Shown here: positions 43,616 through 52,135 of the stretch, piece after piece
Position numbering within the stretch: position 1 is the first letter of the stretch
Layout of the letters: each line of letters starts with the position of its first letter
Source: UBA3941 sp002385665
GTDB taxonomy: Bacteria; Bacillota; Clostridia; Caldicoprobacterales; UBA3941
NCBI GenBank assembly: GCA_050949255.1
Contig: JBMNFJ010000016.1
Span: 1,116,001 to 1,180,000 of the forward strand
DNA length: 64,000 bases
Reading direction: 5' to 3'
Position numbers and translations under genes: made by a program
The notes under the pieces: model-generated
Databases searched by the model: none
The model's input: the letters and a program-made list of their open reading frames with translations, nothing else
Told to the model about the DNA's origin: nothing

Positions 43616-44674
43616 TTAATTTACCTTTACTTCGCCTGCCAGCACCCTCTTGTAATCTTCATAGTTTTTCTTTAGAAGTTCAGGTGTGTTTAAGTCATAG
43701 GGACACTTCTCGGTACACTCGCCGCATTCTATGCAGTCCTCGGTCTTCCTCATCGCTTCCTGCATCCTGGGGGTCAGCCAGTTTTCAGACGGGGCACGCC
43801 TGAGCAGTAGGGACATCCTGGCACAGATATTGATTTCAATCCCCATAGGACAGGGCATACAATATCCGCAGGCCCTGCAGAATTCGCCGGATAGTTCCTG
43901 ATTGTCTTTTTCTATCAATGCCCTTATCTCGTCTGTTAACTTTGGCGGATTATCAATATAACTTAAAAACTCGTCCAGCTCCGATTCGCGCTGAATACCC
44001 CATATGGGAAGTACATTATCAAATTGTGCCATAAAGGCGTATGCCGCTGCAGAATCCGTGATCAGTCCACCGGACAAGGCCTTCATGGCTATGAATCCCA
44101 TGTTCTTTTCCTTGCACTTATTGACCAGGGCGATATCCTTTTCCGAGGATAGATAGCTGAAGGGGAACTGTAATGTTTCATACAGGCCGGACTCTATGAT
44201 CTCTTCCGCCAGATTCAGTCTGTGATTTGTTATGCCGATATGTCTGATTTTGCCCTGTTTTTTGGCCTCCAGCATACACTCATACATACCTGTTCCATCG
44301 CCGGGTTTGTAGCAGACATCCGGATTATGGAATTGATAAATGTCGATGTAATCTGTCTTTAATAAAGATAGGGATGTCTCCAGATCCCTCCAAAACCCTT
44401 CCGGTGTTCTGGCTCCCGTCTTGGTCGCTATGAAGATCTTCTCCCGCATTCCTTCAAAGGCCAACCCCAGCTTTTCCTCGCTGTCAGAATATCCGCGGGC
44501 GGTATCGAAAAAGGTCATACCCCCCTCATAGGCCTTCCTCAGTATCTTAACGGAGGTTTCAATGTCTACCCTCTGTATCGGAAGAGCACCAAAGGCATTG
44601 CGTTGAGTAGTAATCCCGGTACTGCCCAATGTTATCATATCTCCCCTGCTACCTCCTGTAAGTTTACAACCCAT
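43616..44674 (-). CDS. Aldo/keto reductase with C-terminal ferredoxin domain
   Basis: 352 residues. TIM barrel with the AKR tetrad: Asp and Tyr in FFDTARGYSDSE, Lys in FIATKTG, His in IYQFHNPD. The C-terminal ~90 residues add two Cys blocks, CRACGYCMPCPMG and CIECGECTEKCPYD, for [4Fe-4S] clusters. Such AKR-ferredoxin fusions are common in anaerobes and probably draw electrons from ferredoxin instead of, or as well as, NADPH. The start could be ATG 44674 or ATG 44638; both have an RBS. Confidence 0.9.
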   Translation of the reverse strand: MGCKLTGGSRGDMITLGSTGITTQRNAFGALPIQRVDIETSVKILRKAYEGGMTFFDTARGYSDSEEKLGLAFEGMREKIFIATKTGARTPEGFWRDLETSLSLLKTDYIDIYQFHNPDVCYKPGDGTGMYECMLEAKKQGKIRHIGITNHRLNLAEEIIESGLYETLQFPFSYLSSEKDIALVNKCKEKNMGFIAMKALSGGLITDSAAAYAFMAQFDNVLPIWGIQRESELDEFLSYIDNPPKLTDEIRALIEKDNQELSGEFCRACGYCMPCPMGIEINICARMSLLLRRAPSENWLTPRMQEAMRKTEDCIECGECTEKCPYDLNTPELLKKNYEDYKRVLAGEVKVN

Positions 44675-44843
44675 ACTACCACCTCTTCTAATAATTAAAT
44701 TAGTTTATACTTCTGCCATTTGACCCTAGGTGTCAAATTAGACATGTATAATCCATCAGATCATATAATAGATACATTAACTGTCTAAACATTGAACTGT
44801 TCTACCAGTGTATAATGGAAACTTATCTGAATGAAAACCATAT

Positions 44844-45710
44844 CTAACGGAGTTTGCTGATATCCCCGCCCATATAGGTTATTTGTACATTATCATATAC
44901 CGCTACCATTTTTTCCGCCCCGGTTTCCGATAGGGCATCCGGCACCATTTTTATTTCCGCGGTTCCTTCCAACAAGCTCTTTAGGCATTCCACAGCATTG
45001 GGAAGTACATTATTGGCCAACGGAGAACCAAAACCCCTATAATCATGATGGAAGTTATAGGCTTCGTCGTATCTATCCCTCATATCCCATATTCTCTTTA
45101 GGGACCTATAGGCATTCTCTATGGCCTCTAAATCGCTTTTTGCATCTCCCTTGCCTAAAAGGAGGTTATTATTGCAGGCATCACTACAGAGCAGGGTGCC
45201 CGTCAGATCATCGATTGCCACACACTGCCCCGGCGTATGTCCCGGACAATGGTATATGGTGACAGTGCGTCCCCCCAGGTCAAAAACCTGTCCGTCTTTT
45301 AGTTCCTTTTTCTCAGGCGTTTTCTCCCACTCCACGATATCCCTGTCGACATCATAGATGTAGTGTTTTCCTTCCCTCCTGGAGATAAGTCTGGCATATC
45401 TTTTCCGAAAATCCAGCTTTGGTACAACCTTTCCATTGTCCCAGTCCATATCTTTGGCATGGACCCACACTGTATCAAAGAACCCCGCACCGCCGATATG
45501 GTCGCCGTGGTTGTGAGTGATAACCACATCATAGGGCTTATCGGTAATTCTGTTCTCAATCACCCAGCGCAGGTCTCCGATCCCAGTTCCCGTATCCAAA
45601 ACCAGGGCTCTCTCGTCCCCGACAACAACAAAGATACTCCCGCAATCGAATTCATCAATTTCAAATATGCCTTGCCTACATTCATAGAACGGTAATCTTC
45701 TGGTTCTCAT
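44844..45710 (-). CDS. MBL-fold metallo-hydrolase
   Basis: 288 residues. The zinc motif is complete: HNHGDH near residue 65 (H-x-H-x-D-H), then His in YHCPGHTPGQC, Asp in LLCSDACNNN and a final His in FHHDYRG. No signal peptide. Substrate unknown; the family ranges from glyoxalase II to lactonases, and a lactonase role would suit the nearby sugar-acid enzymes. Confidence 0.88.
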   Translation of the reverse strand: MRTRRLPFYECRQGIFEIDEFDCGSIFVVVGDERALVLDTGTGIGDLRWVIENRITDKPYDVVITHNHGDHIGGAGFFDTVWVHAKDMDWDNGKVVPKLDFRKRYARLISRREGKHYIYDVDRDIVEWEKTPEKKELKDGQVFDLGGRTVTIYHCPGHTPGQCVAIDDLTGTLLCSDACNNNLLLGKGDAKSDLEAIENAYRSLKRIWDMRDRYDEAYNFHHDYRGFGSPLANNVLPNAVECLKSLLEGTAEIKMVPDALSETGAEKMVAVYDNVQITYMGGDISKLR

Positions 45711-45989
45711 TAGTGTCCCCCCTGAATTTTAATTTCCCATAGTAGTCCTCCAAAATCGCCAATAGAATTGAATTTTGATATCGGTTTTCCTGCTATGGGT
45801 TGCTTCCATCAGTTATATGCTTGCTTTTTTGTGCTTATGTAGATTTGCCCCATGGAGTATCATAGAATACCAGTTCCACTAAGATATATTCTATCATCTA
45901 TATTGGGAGTCGGCAACCTGTCCCGGGTTACCCTTTAGGGAATTATTATACCTCTCTTCTTTTCAGTAATCTCATGTCATTACCACAAA
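45711..45989. other. Intergenic region upstream of the MBL gene
   Basis: About 280 bp between the DnaJ-like terminator and the MBL start. It should hold the MBL promoter. No ORF with an RBS and no clear secondary structure. Confidence 0.35.
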
Positions 45990-46031
45990 AAACCACAGTA
46001 AGCGGCTATACTTAGGCGCAAACTGTGGTTT
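45990..46031 (-). terminator. Terminator of the DnaJ-like gene
   Basis: Stem AAACCACAGT / ACTGTGGTTT with a 22-nt loop; the minus strand continues TTTTGTGG after the stem. It is 70 bp beyond the stop. Confidence 0.7.
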
Positions 46032-46100
46032 ATCCCAAGTAATGTAACTATGAAAATTATCGTCCGCTGATCATTTGCCCAGGTCGTTACTGCTTATCAA

Positions 46101-46538
46101 TCAATTGTTAATCAGCCTATTATATGCTTCCAATATCTCTATCATCTTTTCATTACTCCCGCCGTGGTCTGGATGATGCTTTTTAGCTAACTCCCTAAAT
46201 CTTTTCTTTATATCCTCTACAGATGCTCCAGGTGCAAGACCAAAATAACTCAAAACAGTGGGATCCTGGATTTCATCAAAATTTAAGCCCATATCCTTAT
46301 ATAATTGAAAATATACACTATAAAAGTATTCTTCGAAGATCTCCTTTAATTCCTGCTTATTGAGCTTTATCAATTCCAAGATAGGATATTTGACAGTCAA
46401 ATCATGTACGGCCTTTGTGGAAAAGAACTGGTCCCAAACATATTTTTTGGGTATGTCCTTTGGAAAATGACCATATCGAATTTTGTCTTCCAGTTTCTTA
46501 AGATTTCTAAGCTTGCGTTTCATCTTCGCAACATCCAA
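46101..46538 (-). CDS. J-domain protein
   Basis: 145 residues. The C-terminal ~65 residues are a J domain (YFGLAPGASVEDIKKRFRELAKKHHPDHGGS) with the essential H-P-D, so it should stimulate a DnaK-type Hsp70. The N-terminal 75 residues are basic and helical (KMKRKLRNLKKLEDKI) with no known fold. The reversed order (J domain last) distinguishes it from DnaJ. It stands alone with its own terminator. Confidence 0.85.
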   Translation of the reverse strand: MDVAKMKRKLRNLKKLEDKIRYGHFPKDIPKKYVWDQFFSTKAVHDLTVKYPILELIKLNKQELKEIFEEYFYSVYFQLYKDMGLNFDEIQDPTVLSYFGLAPGASVEDIKKRFRELAKKHHPDHGGSNEKMIEILEAYNRLINN

Positions 46539-47095
46539 ATGAACACCCCACTTTCACAGAATGCGTTTTTCTTCTGCCTGAACAACATTTTTTTAAGTAT
46601 TGTGCTAATGAAGCATATATCTGCCTTAGAGGTCCCATCTTTGGAAGATTGTTAAATGTTATAAAATCACTCGTCGCCTAAAAATAATTTGGTGCTTACT
46701 AATTTTTACATATATATGTAACTGACAAAGCGGGTTGTATTATCAAAAGTAAAGATAGTTATATCACTTAAGCTTTTATTGGGCTTATGCAAGTATAGCA
46801 GAGTAATACTTTATGAAAGAGCAAATCTAACCGTTACGATAATATCTTTGATTTATTATACCGCTTTCCCATGAAAAAGCATACATCGAATTTTAAGTTA
46901 ACTGATTTTATGAGTTTCAATTATAGCAGATGACAATATCTGTTGCTAATTTCTTGATTTATCTACCTATGACGGTGCATTGGTCAACTACACAACCAAT
47001 GGTAATTGACAGCAGATAAGCAGGTGCTTTCGTTATTAAACTTTTTGAAGAATGTACTTGATAAATTACCAATTTATGCTTGCGACTATAATATT
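46539..47095. other. Intergenic region between divergent J-domain and SPFH genes
   Basis: About 550 bp, AT-rich, with no ORF carrying an RBS on either strand. It must contain promoters for both divergent genes. No RNA motif was recognised. Confidence 0.35.
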
Positions 47096-47122
47096 ATTAT
47101 GGTATCATTATAATATCATAAT
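47096..47122 (+). promoter_or_regulatory. Inverted repeat ahead of the SPFH gene (operator-like)
   Basis: ATTATGGTAT-CATTATA-ATATCATAAT, 10-bp arms with one mismatch. It sits 20 bp upstream of the start codon and contains a TATAAT-like hexamer, so a bound regulator would cover the promoter. The ribbon-helix-helix protein encoded two genes along is a candidate ligand. Confidence 0.5.
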
Positions 47123-47141
47123 GATGTGTGAGGTGAAGTGC

Positions 47142-48164
47142 ATGGTAGAAAAGAAGTTAAAGGCTAAAGCTGGTATGCCCATGCTTATTCTCTTTATTTT
47201 CCTCTATTTTGCCGCAATCGGTTTAATAATTTTAGGTGGTTTACTCCTTGATGCCAGCATTGGGATCGGCGCACTGCCCTTGACCCTGGGGATCCTTTGG
47301 GTAGTCTTTGGTGTCATTCCTTTTTTGGGGCTCAAGGTAATAAAACCCCAGGAGGCGCTGGTCCTCACCTTGTTTGGTGAATACATCGGCACCTTAAAAG
47401 AACCTGGTTTTTACTATGTCCACCCCTTTTCGGTGGCGGTTAATCCAGCCGCCAAGACCCGTCTTGGCCAGAGCGGAGATGTGGACAGCAGTCCGGCTTC
47501 AAAGCTTGTCATATCCGCTGACGGGAATATGGTCCAGACCACTGCTGCAAACAAAAAGATTTCACTTAAGATCATGACCCTCAACAATAGCAAGCAAAAG
47601 ATCAATGATGCCTTAGGTAATCCCGTTGAGATAGGAATAGCAGTTATGTGGAGGGTCGTTGATACCGCCAAGGCGGTCTTCAACGTGGACAATTACAAGG
47701 AATACCTTTCCCTCCAGTGTGACAGTGCATTAAGAAACATCGTCCGTATCTACCCCTATGATGTAGCCGAAGGCATTGATACCACAGGTGACGGCGAGCC
47801 GGATGAAGGCAGCCTCCGGGGTTCAAGTGCCGTGGTAGCTGAACGCATCCGAAAGGAAATCCAGGAAAAGGTACAGAATGCAGGCCTTGAAATTTTGGAA
47901 GCCCGCATTACCTATCTGGCCTATGCACCGGAGATTGCAGCCGTCATGCTGCAAAGGCAACAGGCCAGCGCCATTATAGATGCCAGAAAGATGATAGTGG
48001 ACGGTGCCGTAGGTATGGTAGAGATGGCCCTGGAGAAGCTGAACGAAAACGATATTGTACAACTTGACGAGGAGCGTAAGGCTGCCATGGTATCCAACCT
48101 CTTGGTTGTCCTTTGCGGAAACAGGGATGCCCAGCCTATTGTCAACAGTGGCAGCCTGTACTAA
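47142..48164 (+). CDS. SPFH/Band 7 domain membrane protein
   Basis: 340 residues from ATG 47142, which has GAGGTGAAG before it. Two N-terminal helices (MLILFIFLYFAAIGLIILGGLL; GALPLTLGILWVVFGVIPFLG) are followed by the SPFH domain (VIKPQEALVLTLFGEYIGTLKEPGFYYVHPF) and a helical tail (LQRQQASAIIDARKMIVDG). Prohibitin-like scaffold proteins of this kind organise membrane regions. The short RHH gene immediately downstream is a regular companion. Confidence 0.88.
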   Translation: MVEKKLKAKAGMPMLILFIFLYFAAIGLIILGGLLLDASIGIGALPLTLGILWVVFGVIPFLGLKVIKPQEALVLTLFGEYIGTLKEPGFYYVHPFSVAVNPAAKTRLGQSGDVDSSPASKLVISADGNMVQTTAANKKISLKIMTLNNSKQKINDALGNPVEIGIAVMWRVVDTAKAVFNVDNYKEYLSLQCDSALRNIVRIYPYDVAEGIDTTGDGEPDEGSLRGSSAVVAERIRKEIQEKVQNAGLEILEARITYLAYAPEIAAVMLQRQQASAIIDARKMIVDGAVGMVEMALEKLNENDIVQLDEERKAAMVSNLLVVLCGNRDAQPIVNSGSLY

Positions 48165-48166
48165 AA

Positions 48167-48349
48167 ATGAGTAAAGAAAAAAAACAGATCCCTCTCCGGT
48201 TATCCAAAAAGTTATATGAGGAGATTGCCGCGTGGGCCGAGGACGAGTTTCGCTCCATAAACGGACAGATAGAATACCTTCTCACCCAATGTGTTAAACG
48301 GAGGAAAGGAATCGATAAGGATACTTCAGAAGATAAAAACAGTTCCTAA
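48167..48349 (+). CDS. Ribbon-helix-helix (Arc-like) protein
   Basis: 60 residues from ATG 48167, 2 bp after the SPFH stop. Pattern QIPLRLSKKLYEEIAAWAEDEFRSINGQIEYLL is the Arc/MetJ RHH fold: one beta strand and two helices. The C-terminus is basic then acidic. It probably binds DNA as a dimer and may regulate this two-gene operon through the inverted repeat at 47096. There is no toxin-like gene, so a toxin-antitoxin role is unlikely. Confidence 0.75.
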   Translation: MSKEKKQIPLRLSKKLYEEIAAWAEDEFRSINGQIEYLLTQCVKRRKGIDKDTSEDKNSS

Positions 48350-48353
48350 ATGA

Positions 48354-48400
48354 AAAGCAAAGGTTGTGAATTGGATTGGTTCACGACCTTTGCTTTATCT
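48354..48400 (+). terminator. Terminator of the SPFH/RHH operon
   Basis: 17-bp stem AAAGCAAAGGTTGTGAA / TTCACGACCTTTGCTTT, 9-nt loop, then ATCTTTCC, starting 5 bp after the RHH stop. Confidence 0.8.
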
Positions 48401-48448
48401 TTCCTAAAGATAGTAAGTGTATTCCAATATCAAGTCAGTTCTAATATT

Positions 48449-49333
48449 CTAGAGGTTGTACTTGCTTACAAAATAGCGGCCCACTTCCAGCATAAGCCGG
48501 GATGCATGCACAGCCAGTTCATCGGGGAATTGGCTGAGGAAAGTATCCGCTTCAAAGGTCAGTTCCCCATCATACCCAATATCCTTTAGTGCCGTCATAA
48601 CCTCATCCCAGTCAATCTTTCGAGTAAAAGGCAACGTATGTACATCTCTAACCAGATCGTTATCATGGACGTGCAATGCCTTTACCCTTTTACCCCCAAG
48701 AGCACGGATCATCTTGCCCGGTGATTCCCCACCCGTGTTTGCCATGGCGCTATGCCCAATATCAACGCAAGCTACAAAGTACTCCGGATCCAGAGCATCC
48801 ATGTATTTTACAAATTCCCCGGGAGAAGAACAGGTAGCGGGTGAGGCTGTTGAATCCCCCTCATACCAGTTAAACATATTTTCAAGGGCGATTTTTACAT
48901 TTGCCTTCTTTGCATGGGGTAGCAGAGCATTATACAGCTCCATATTGGTGTCCCAGCACAAGGAGTCTCCCCCTATCTTATGTCCGGGGAAAACAGCAGG
49001 ATGGATAATCACAATTTTCCCACCCAATAGGCCTGTTACCTCGATGGAGCGGACCAGGAGGGAAAACATGCGCTCGTTATACTCTTCCTCGCCATGGAGA
49101 TAGCTGGGAAAGGGTGCATGGCTTTGGTTGCAGACGATACCGCTTTCATCTGCCGCCTTGCGTAAATTTTGTACATAGGATTCGAAAGAGTTACTGTTGA
49201 TCGGATGATCTTCATCTCCGATATGGAACATGGAAAAATCATAGCAATCATAACCAATTTCAGCTAGTTTTCGGATAGCCTCTTCCTCACCGTATATCTT
49301 TGCAAGGTGGTTTGTCAGGGTAGAGATTTTCAT
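48449..49333 (-). CDS. Sugar phosphate isomerase/epimerase family protein
   Basis: About 294 residues, AP-endonuclease-2/xylose-isomerase TIM barrel. Metal-binding residues are suggested by IALENMFNWYEG (Glu), VACVDIGHSAM (Asp, His), ALHVHDNDLVRD (His, Asp) and LTFEADTFL (Glu). Members isomerise or epimerise sugars, or cleave keto-sugars. ATG 49333 (MKISTLTNHL) is preferred over GTG 49345. It sits downstream of the galactonate-type dehydratase gene in the same direction. Confidence 0.82.
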   Translation of the reverse strand: MKISTLTNHLAKIYGEEEAIRKLAEIGYDCYDFSMFHIGDEDHPINSNSFESYVQNLRKAADESGIVCNQSHAPFPSYLHGEEEYNERMFSLLVRSIEVTGLLGGKIVIIHPAVFPGHKIGGDSLCWDTNMELYNALLPHAKKANVKIALENMFNWYEGDSTASPATCSSPGEFVKYMDALDPEYFVACVDIGHSAMANTGGESPGKMIRALGGKRVKALHVHDNDLVRDVHTLPFTRKIDWDEVMTALKDIGYDGELTFEADTFLSQFPDELAVHASRLMLEVGRYFVSKYNL

Positions 49334-49534
49334 ACGACACTTCACTCACTTTCTTCGTTAGAATTTAGATAACACTTAATGTAACCATTATACTATAAAA
49401 CTGCCTGCTTGGCTCAGTCATAATTGGTATATTTATCAAAATAACAGGACGCCGGATTGGATGCGATAGGCTTTTCAAGCGGTCAATGGCCATTACCGGC
49501 ATATGATTGACTAGCACAATGCGTTATATCATTA

Positions 49535-49569
49535 AAAGGCCAGCCCTTACAGCGGAAGGCCTGGCCTTT
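49535..49569 (-). terminator. Terminator of the dgoD operon
   Basis: Stem AAAGGCCAG / CTGGCCTTT with further internal pairing (CCTT / AAGG), followed by TAATGA on the minus strand, 28 bp after the stop. Confidence 0.65.
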
Positions 49570-49596
49570 GTATTTATAAAGCCTATTTAATACTGA

Positions 49597-50712
49597 TTAC
49601 CATTCAACAAAGGATCCGTCCCTTAACGACCAACGTGGAGTATCCCAATCTCCCGAATACTTTTGCTCCTCGAGGAATTCTTCGTTGACTTCAATCCCCA
49701 GGCCCGGGCCTTTTGGTATCTCTATGTGCCCATCTATGACTTCGAAGGGTTTCTTAAGATAACCTTCACCCAGATTTACCTGCTCCTGGCAGAGGAAGTT
49801 GGGAATGGATGCATCTACTTGAAGGCCTGCCGCAAGAGATACAGGACCCAGTGGGTTATGGGGAGCAATCAAGGCGTAGTATGTTTCTGCCATATTGGCT
49901 ATCTTTATAGCCTCGGAAATACCGCCACAATGGCATATATCAGGCTGTAGGATCATTGCAGCTTGTTTCTCCAGAATGTCCCTAAAGCCCCAGCGGGTAA
50001 ATATTCTTTCACCGGTTGCAATGGGGGTGGACGTAGAGCGGGCTATTGTAGCCAGGACATCAACATTCTCACATTGGATAGGTTCCTCGATAAACATCAG
50101 GTTATACTGTTCCAACTCCTTTACCAGCTTTAAAGCCGCGGCGGGAGTTACCTTTCCGTGAAAATCTACGGCTAACTGTATGTTCTTAGGCAGCCCGTCA
50201 CATATTGCGCCTATGTAGTTTGAGAAACTCTCTATGAACTGATTGTCCGGAACGGGATCCACAGGACCCGGAATGCCGGTTTTAAAAGCGGTAAAGCCTT
50301 CTTCTATCTTTGCCTTGGCATTTTCGATAAACTCCTCGGCAGTTGCCCCTCCGCAATGGGCGTATACCCGGACTCGGTCCCTGGTCGGCCCACCGATAAG
50401 CTCATATACCGGTGCATTGTAATACTTGCCCTTTATATCCCATAAGGCCTGGTCAATACCGGAAATTGCACTGGTGAGAACCGGACCCCCGCGATAAAAT
50501 GTACCCCGGTACATCTTGGTCCATAGGGCTTCGATATGTAAGGGATTGGCACCTATTAGAATAGCCTCTAGTTCGTGTACAGCTGTCTCTACTGTACGGG
50601 CTCTGCCCTCTACTATTGGCTCACCCCAGCCGCAAATGCCCTCATCGGTGGTTATCTTCAATAGATGCCACCTTGGTTTTACATGAAATGTTTCCAGTTT
50701 TGTGATCTTCAT
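49597..50712 (-). CDS. dgoD: D-galactonate dehydratase-type enolase superfamily enzyme
   Basis: 371 residues. The N-terminal cap GICGWGEPIVEGRARTVE matches D-galactonate dehydratases closely. Metal ligands: Asp in LAVDFHGK, Glu in MFIEEPI, Glu in TGERIFTRWGF. General-base His pieces are in DFHGK and APHNPLGP. It removes water from a C6 aldonate to give 2-keto-3-deoxygalactonate. No KDGal kinase or aldolase is adjacent, although the PfkB enzyme at 54938 is close. Same direction as the SDR gene; likely cotranscribed with it. Confidence 0.88.
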   Translation of the reverse strand: MKITKLETFHVKPRWHLLKITTDEGICGWGEPIVEGRARTVETAVHELEAILIGANPLHIEALWTKMYRGTFYRGGPVLTSAISGIDQALWDIKGKYYNAPVYELIGGPTRDRVRVYAHCGGATAEEFIENAKAKIEEGFTAFKTGIPGPVDPVPDNQFIESFSNYIGAICDGLPKNIQLAVDFHGKVTPAAALKLVKELEQYNLMFIEEPIQCENVDVLATIARSTSTPIATGERIFTRWGFRDILEKQAAMILQPDICHCGGISEAIKIANMAETYYALIAPHNPLGPVSLAAGLQVDASIPNFLCQEQVNLGEGYLKKPFEVIDGHIEIPKGPGLGIEVNEEFLEEQKYSGDWDTPRWSLRDGSFVEW

Positions 50713-50800
50713 CCTTACACCCCTTTAATTGTTTGTCTAATTTAACCTCTTGTGCAAGTTCATAACCTTAGGTTATGCAAATACCTGCAAAAGAAAGCAT

Positions 50801-51586
50801 CTAACCAGAATAGTCGTTGTGCGGGACAACGGGCAGAAGCGCTCCACCATCCATTAACAGGGATGTCCCTGTAATATATCCGGCTTTTTCAGATGCCAGG
50901 TAAACAACAGCCTCACCAATTTCTTTGGGATTGGCAAAGCGTTGTAATGGTATCTTCTTGGACACTTCTTTGATGTATCTGTTATGACGATCTGTAAACC
51001 ATTCCAGTTCTGTGTACCCGGGTGCTATAGCTACCACCCTTATTTGATGCGGTGCCAAATCCAGGGCAAGGTTTTTGGTGAACTTGGTTAGAGCTGCCTT
51101 AACAGGACCATATATGGTAGCGTTGGGCCAGCATCCAATGGTATGATTGGAGGTGATATTTATGATAACCCCCTTTATCTTGTTCTCTACCATGTTTCTG
51201 GCCGCCATCTGACTGCAGAAGAAAGCGCCCTTAAAATCTGTATTGACCACTTCCTCCCACAAATCCTCTTCTACCTCTAAGAATGGAACCATCCTGGTAA
51301 TTCCCGCATTGTTTACCAATAGATCGATATGGTCAAATTCTTTGAAGAAAGCGTCAAACATGGACCTGATCTCATCAACCTTTTGAATATTTGCTTTGAC
51401 TATAACAGCCTTCCTGCCCATGTCCTCGATCTGCTTGGCCACTTCTCTGGCACCGTCCAAGCTGCTCCCGTAATGCACCCCAACATTATATCCGGCTTTT
51501 GCAAGCTCTATGGCAATCCCCCTGCCAATTCCCTTACCGGATCCTGTCACAAGAGCAACTTTTTCTTTGTTGTTTTGCATTTCCAA
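50801..51586 (-). CDS. SDR family oxidoreductase
   Basis: 261 residues. Rossmann motif TGSGKGIGRGIA near 14-25, NNAG (LLVNNAGITR) near 91-100, and the catalytic set Ser in INITSNH, then YGPVK (Tyr-x3-Lys). Likely NAD(P)-dependent oxidation of a sugar or sugar acid, given dgoD directly downstream. The start has AAAGGAACG upstream. Confidence 0.9.
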   Translation of the reverse strand: MEMQNNKEKVALVTGSGKGIGRGIAIELAKAGYNVGVHYGSSLDGAREVAKQIEDMGRKAVIVKANIQKVDEIRSMFDAFFKEFDHIDLLVNNAGITRMVPFLEVEEDLWEEVVNTDFKGAFFCSQMAARNMVENKIKGVIINITSNHTIGCWPNATIYGPVKAALTKFTKNLALDLAPHQIRVVAIAPGYTELEWFTDRHNRYIKEVSKKIPLQRFANPKEIGEAVVYLASEKAGYITGTSLLMDGGALLPVVPHNDYSG

Positions 51587-52135
51587 ATCGTTCCTTTCAT
51601 TAAGTCAGGTTTTGTCAAACAGACAATTGTTGGATAGAATAACCAAAAATATGAAATATACACACTGTAACCAAAATCCTTACATGGTGTTTTTAGGGGG
51701 TTCTAAAATCACTTTGCTTCATTGGCTGGTTTGAAATAGAGTAGCTGTACTCATTTTTCATGAGCATCAATTAGGTTTATGTGGTGTATCTACTACATTT
51801 AGATGATAGCACACCGAATAGCAAACTTCAATACGAATATATGTACTATATGGCATAGCAGCTAATATTCCCCATTGTTCTTAAGAGTAGATCGTTACAC
51901 TTAATTACCCGTGTTAGAGATAGCTTTTATTTCTTTATTCCTAAGAGAACCAGGCATTTCGTTGCAGGGTATCTATCTTTACGTTGACGGGTTTCTCCCC
52001 ATTTTGATATACTTCAAAGGTAATGATTTTTCCTAAAATATGATACAAAAAAATACATTCAACTATAAATTATGTAAAATATTGTAGTTATTTATTTATC
52101 AATGTGTTTTTTGTTCATTTGAAATGATTAAGTCC
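51587..52135. other. Intergenic region before IS256 copy 2
   Basis: About 550 bp between the SDR start and the insertion sequence. Promoter for SDR/dgoD is expected; a TTGACA-like hexamer occurs near 51614 without a matching -10. No gene was found. The region ends at the 8-bp flank of the IS element. Confidence 0.35.

Noticed and set aside
48167..48349. Antitoxin of a toxin-antitoxin pair
   Set aside because: RHH fold fits, but the only partner is the SPFH protein; no RelE, MazF or PIN-like gene is next to it.
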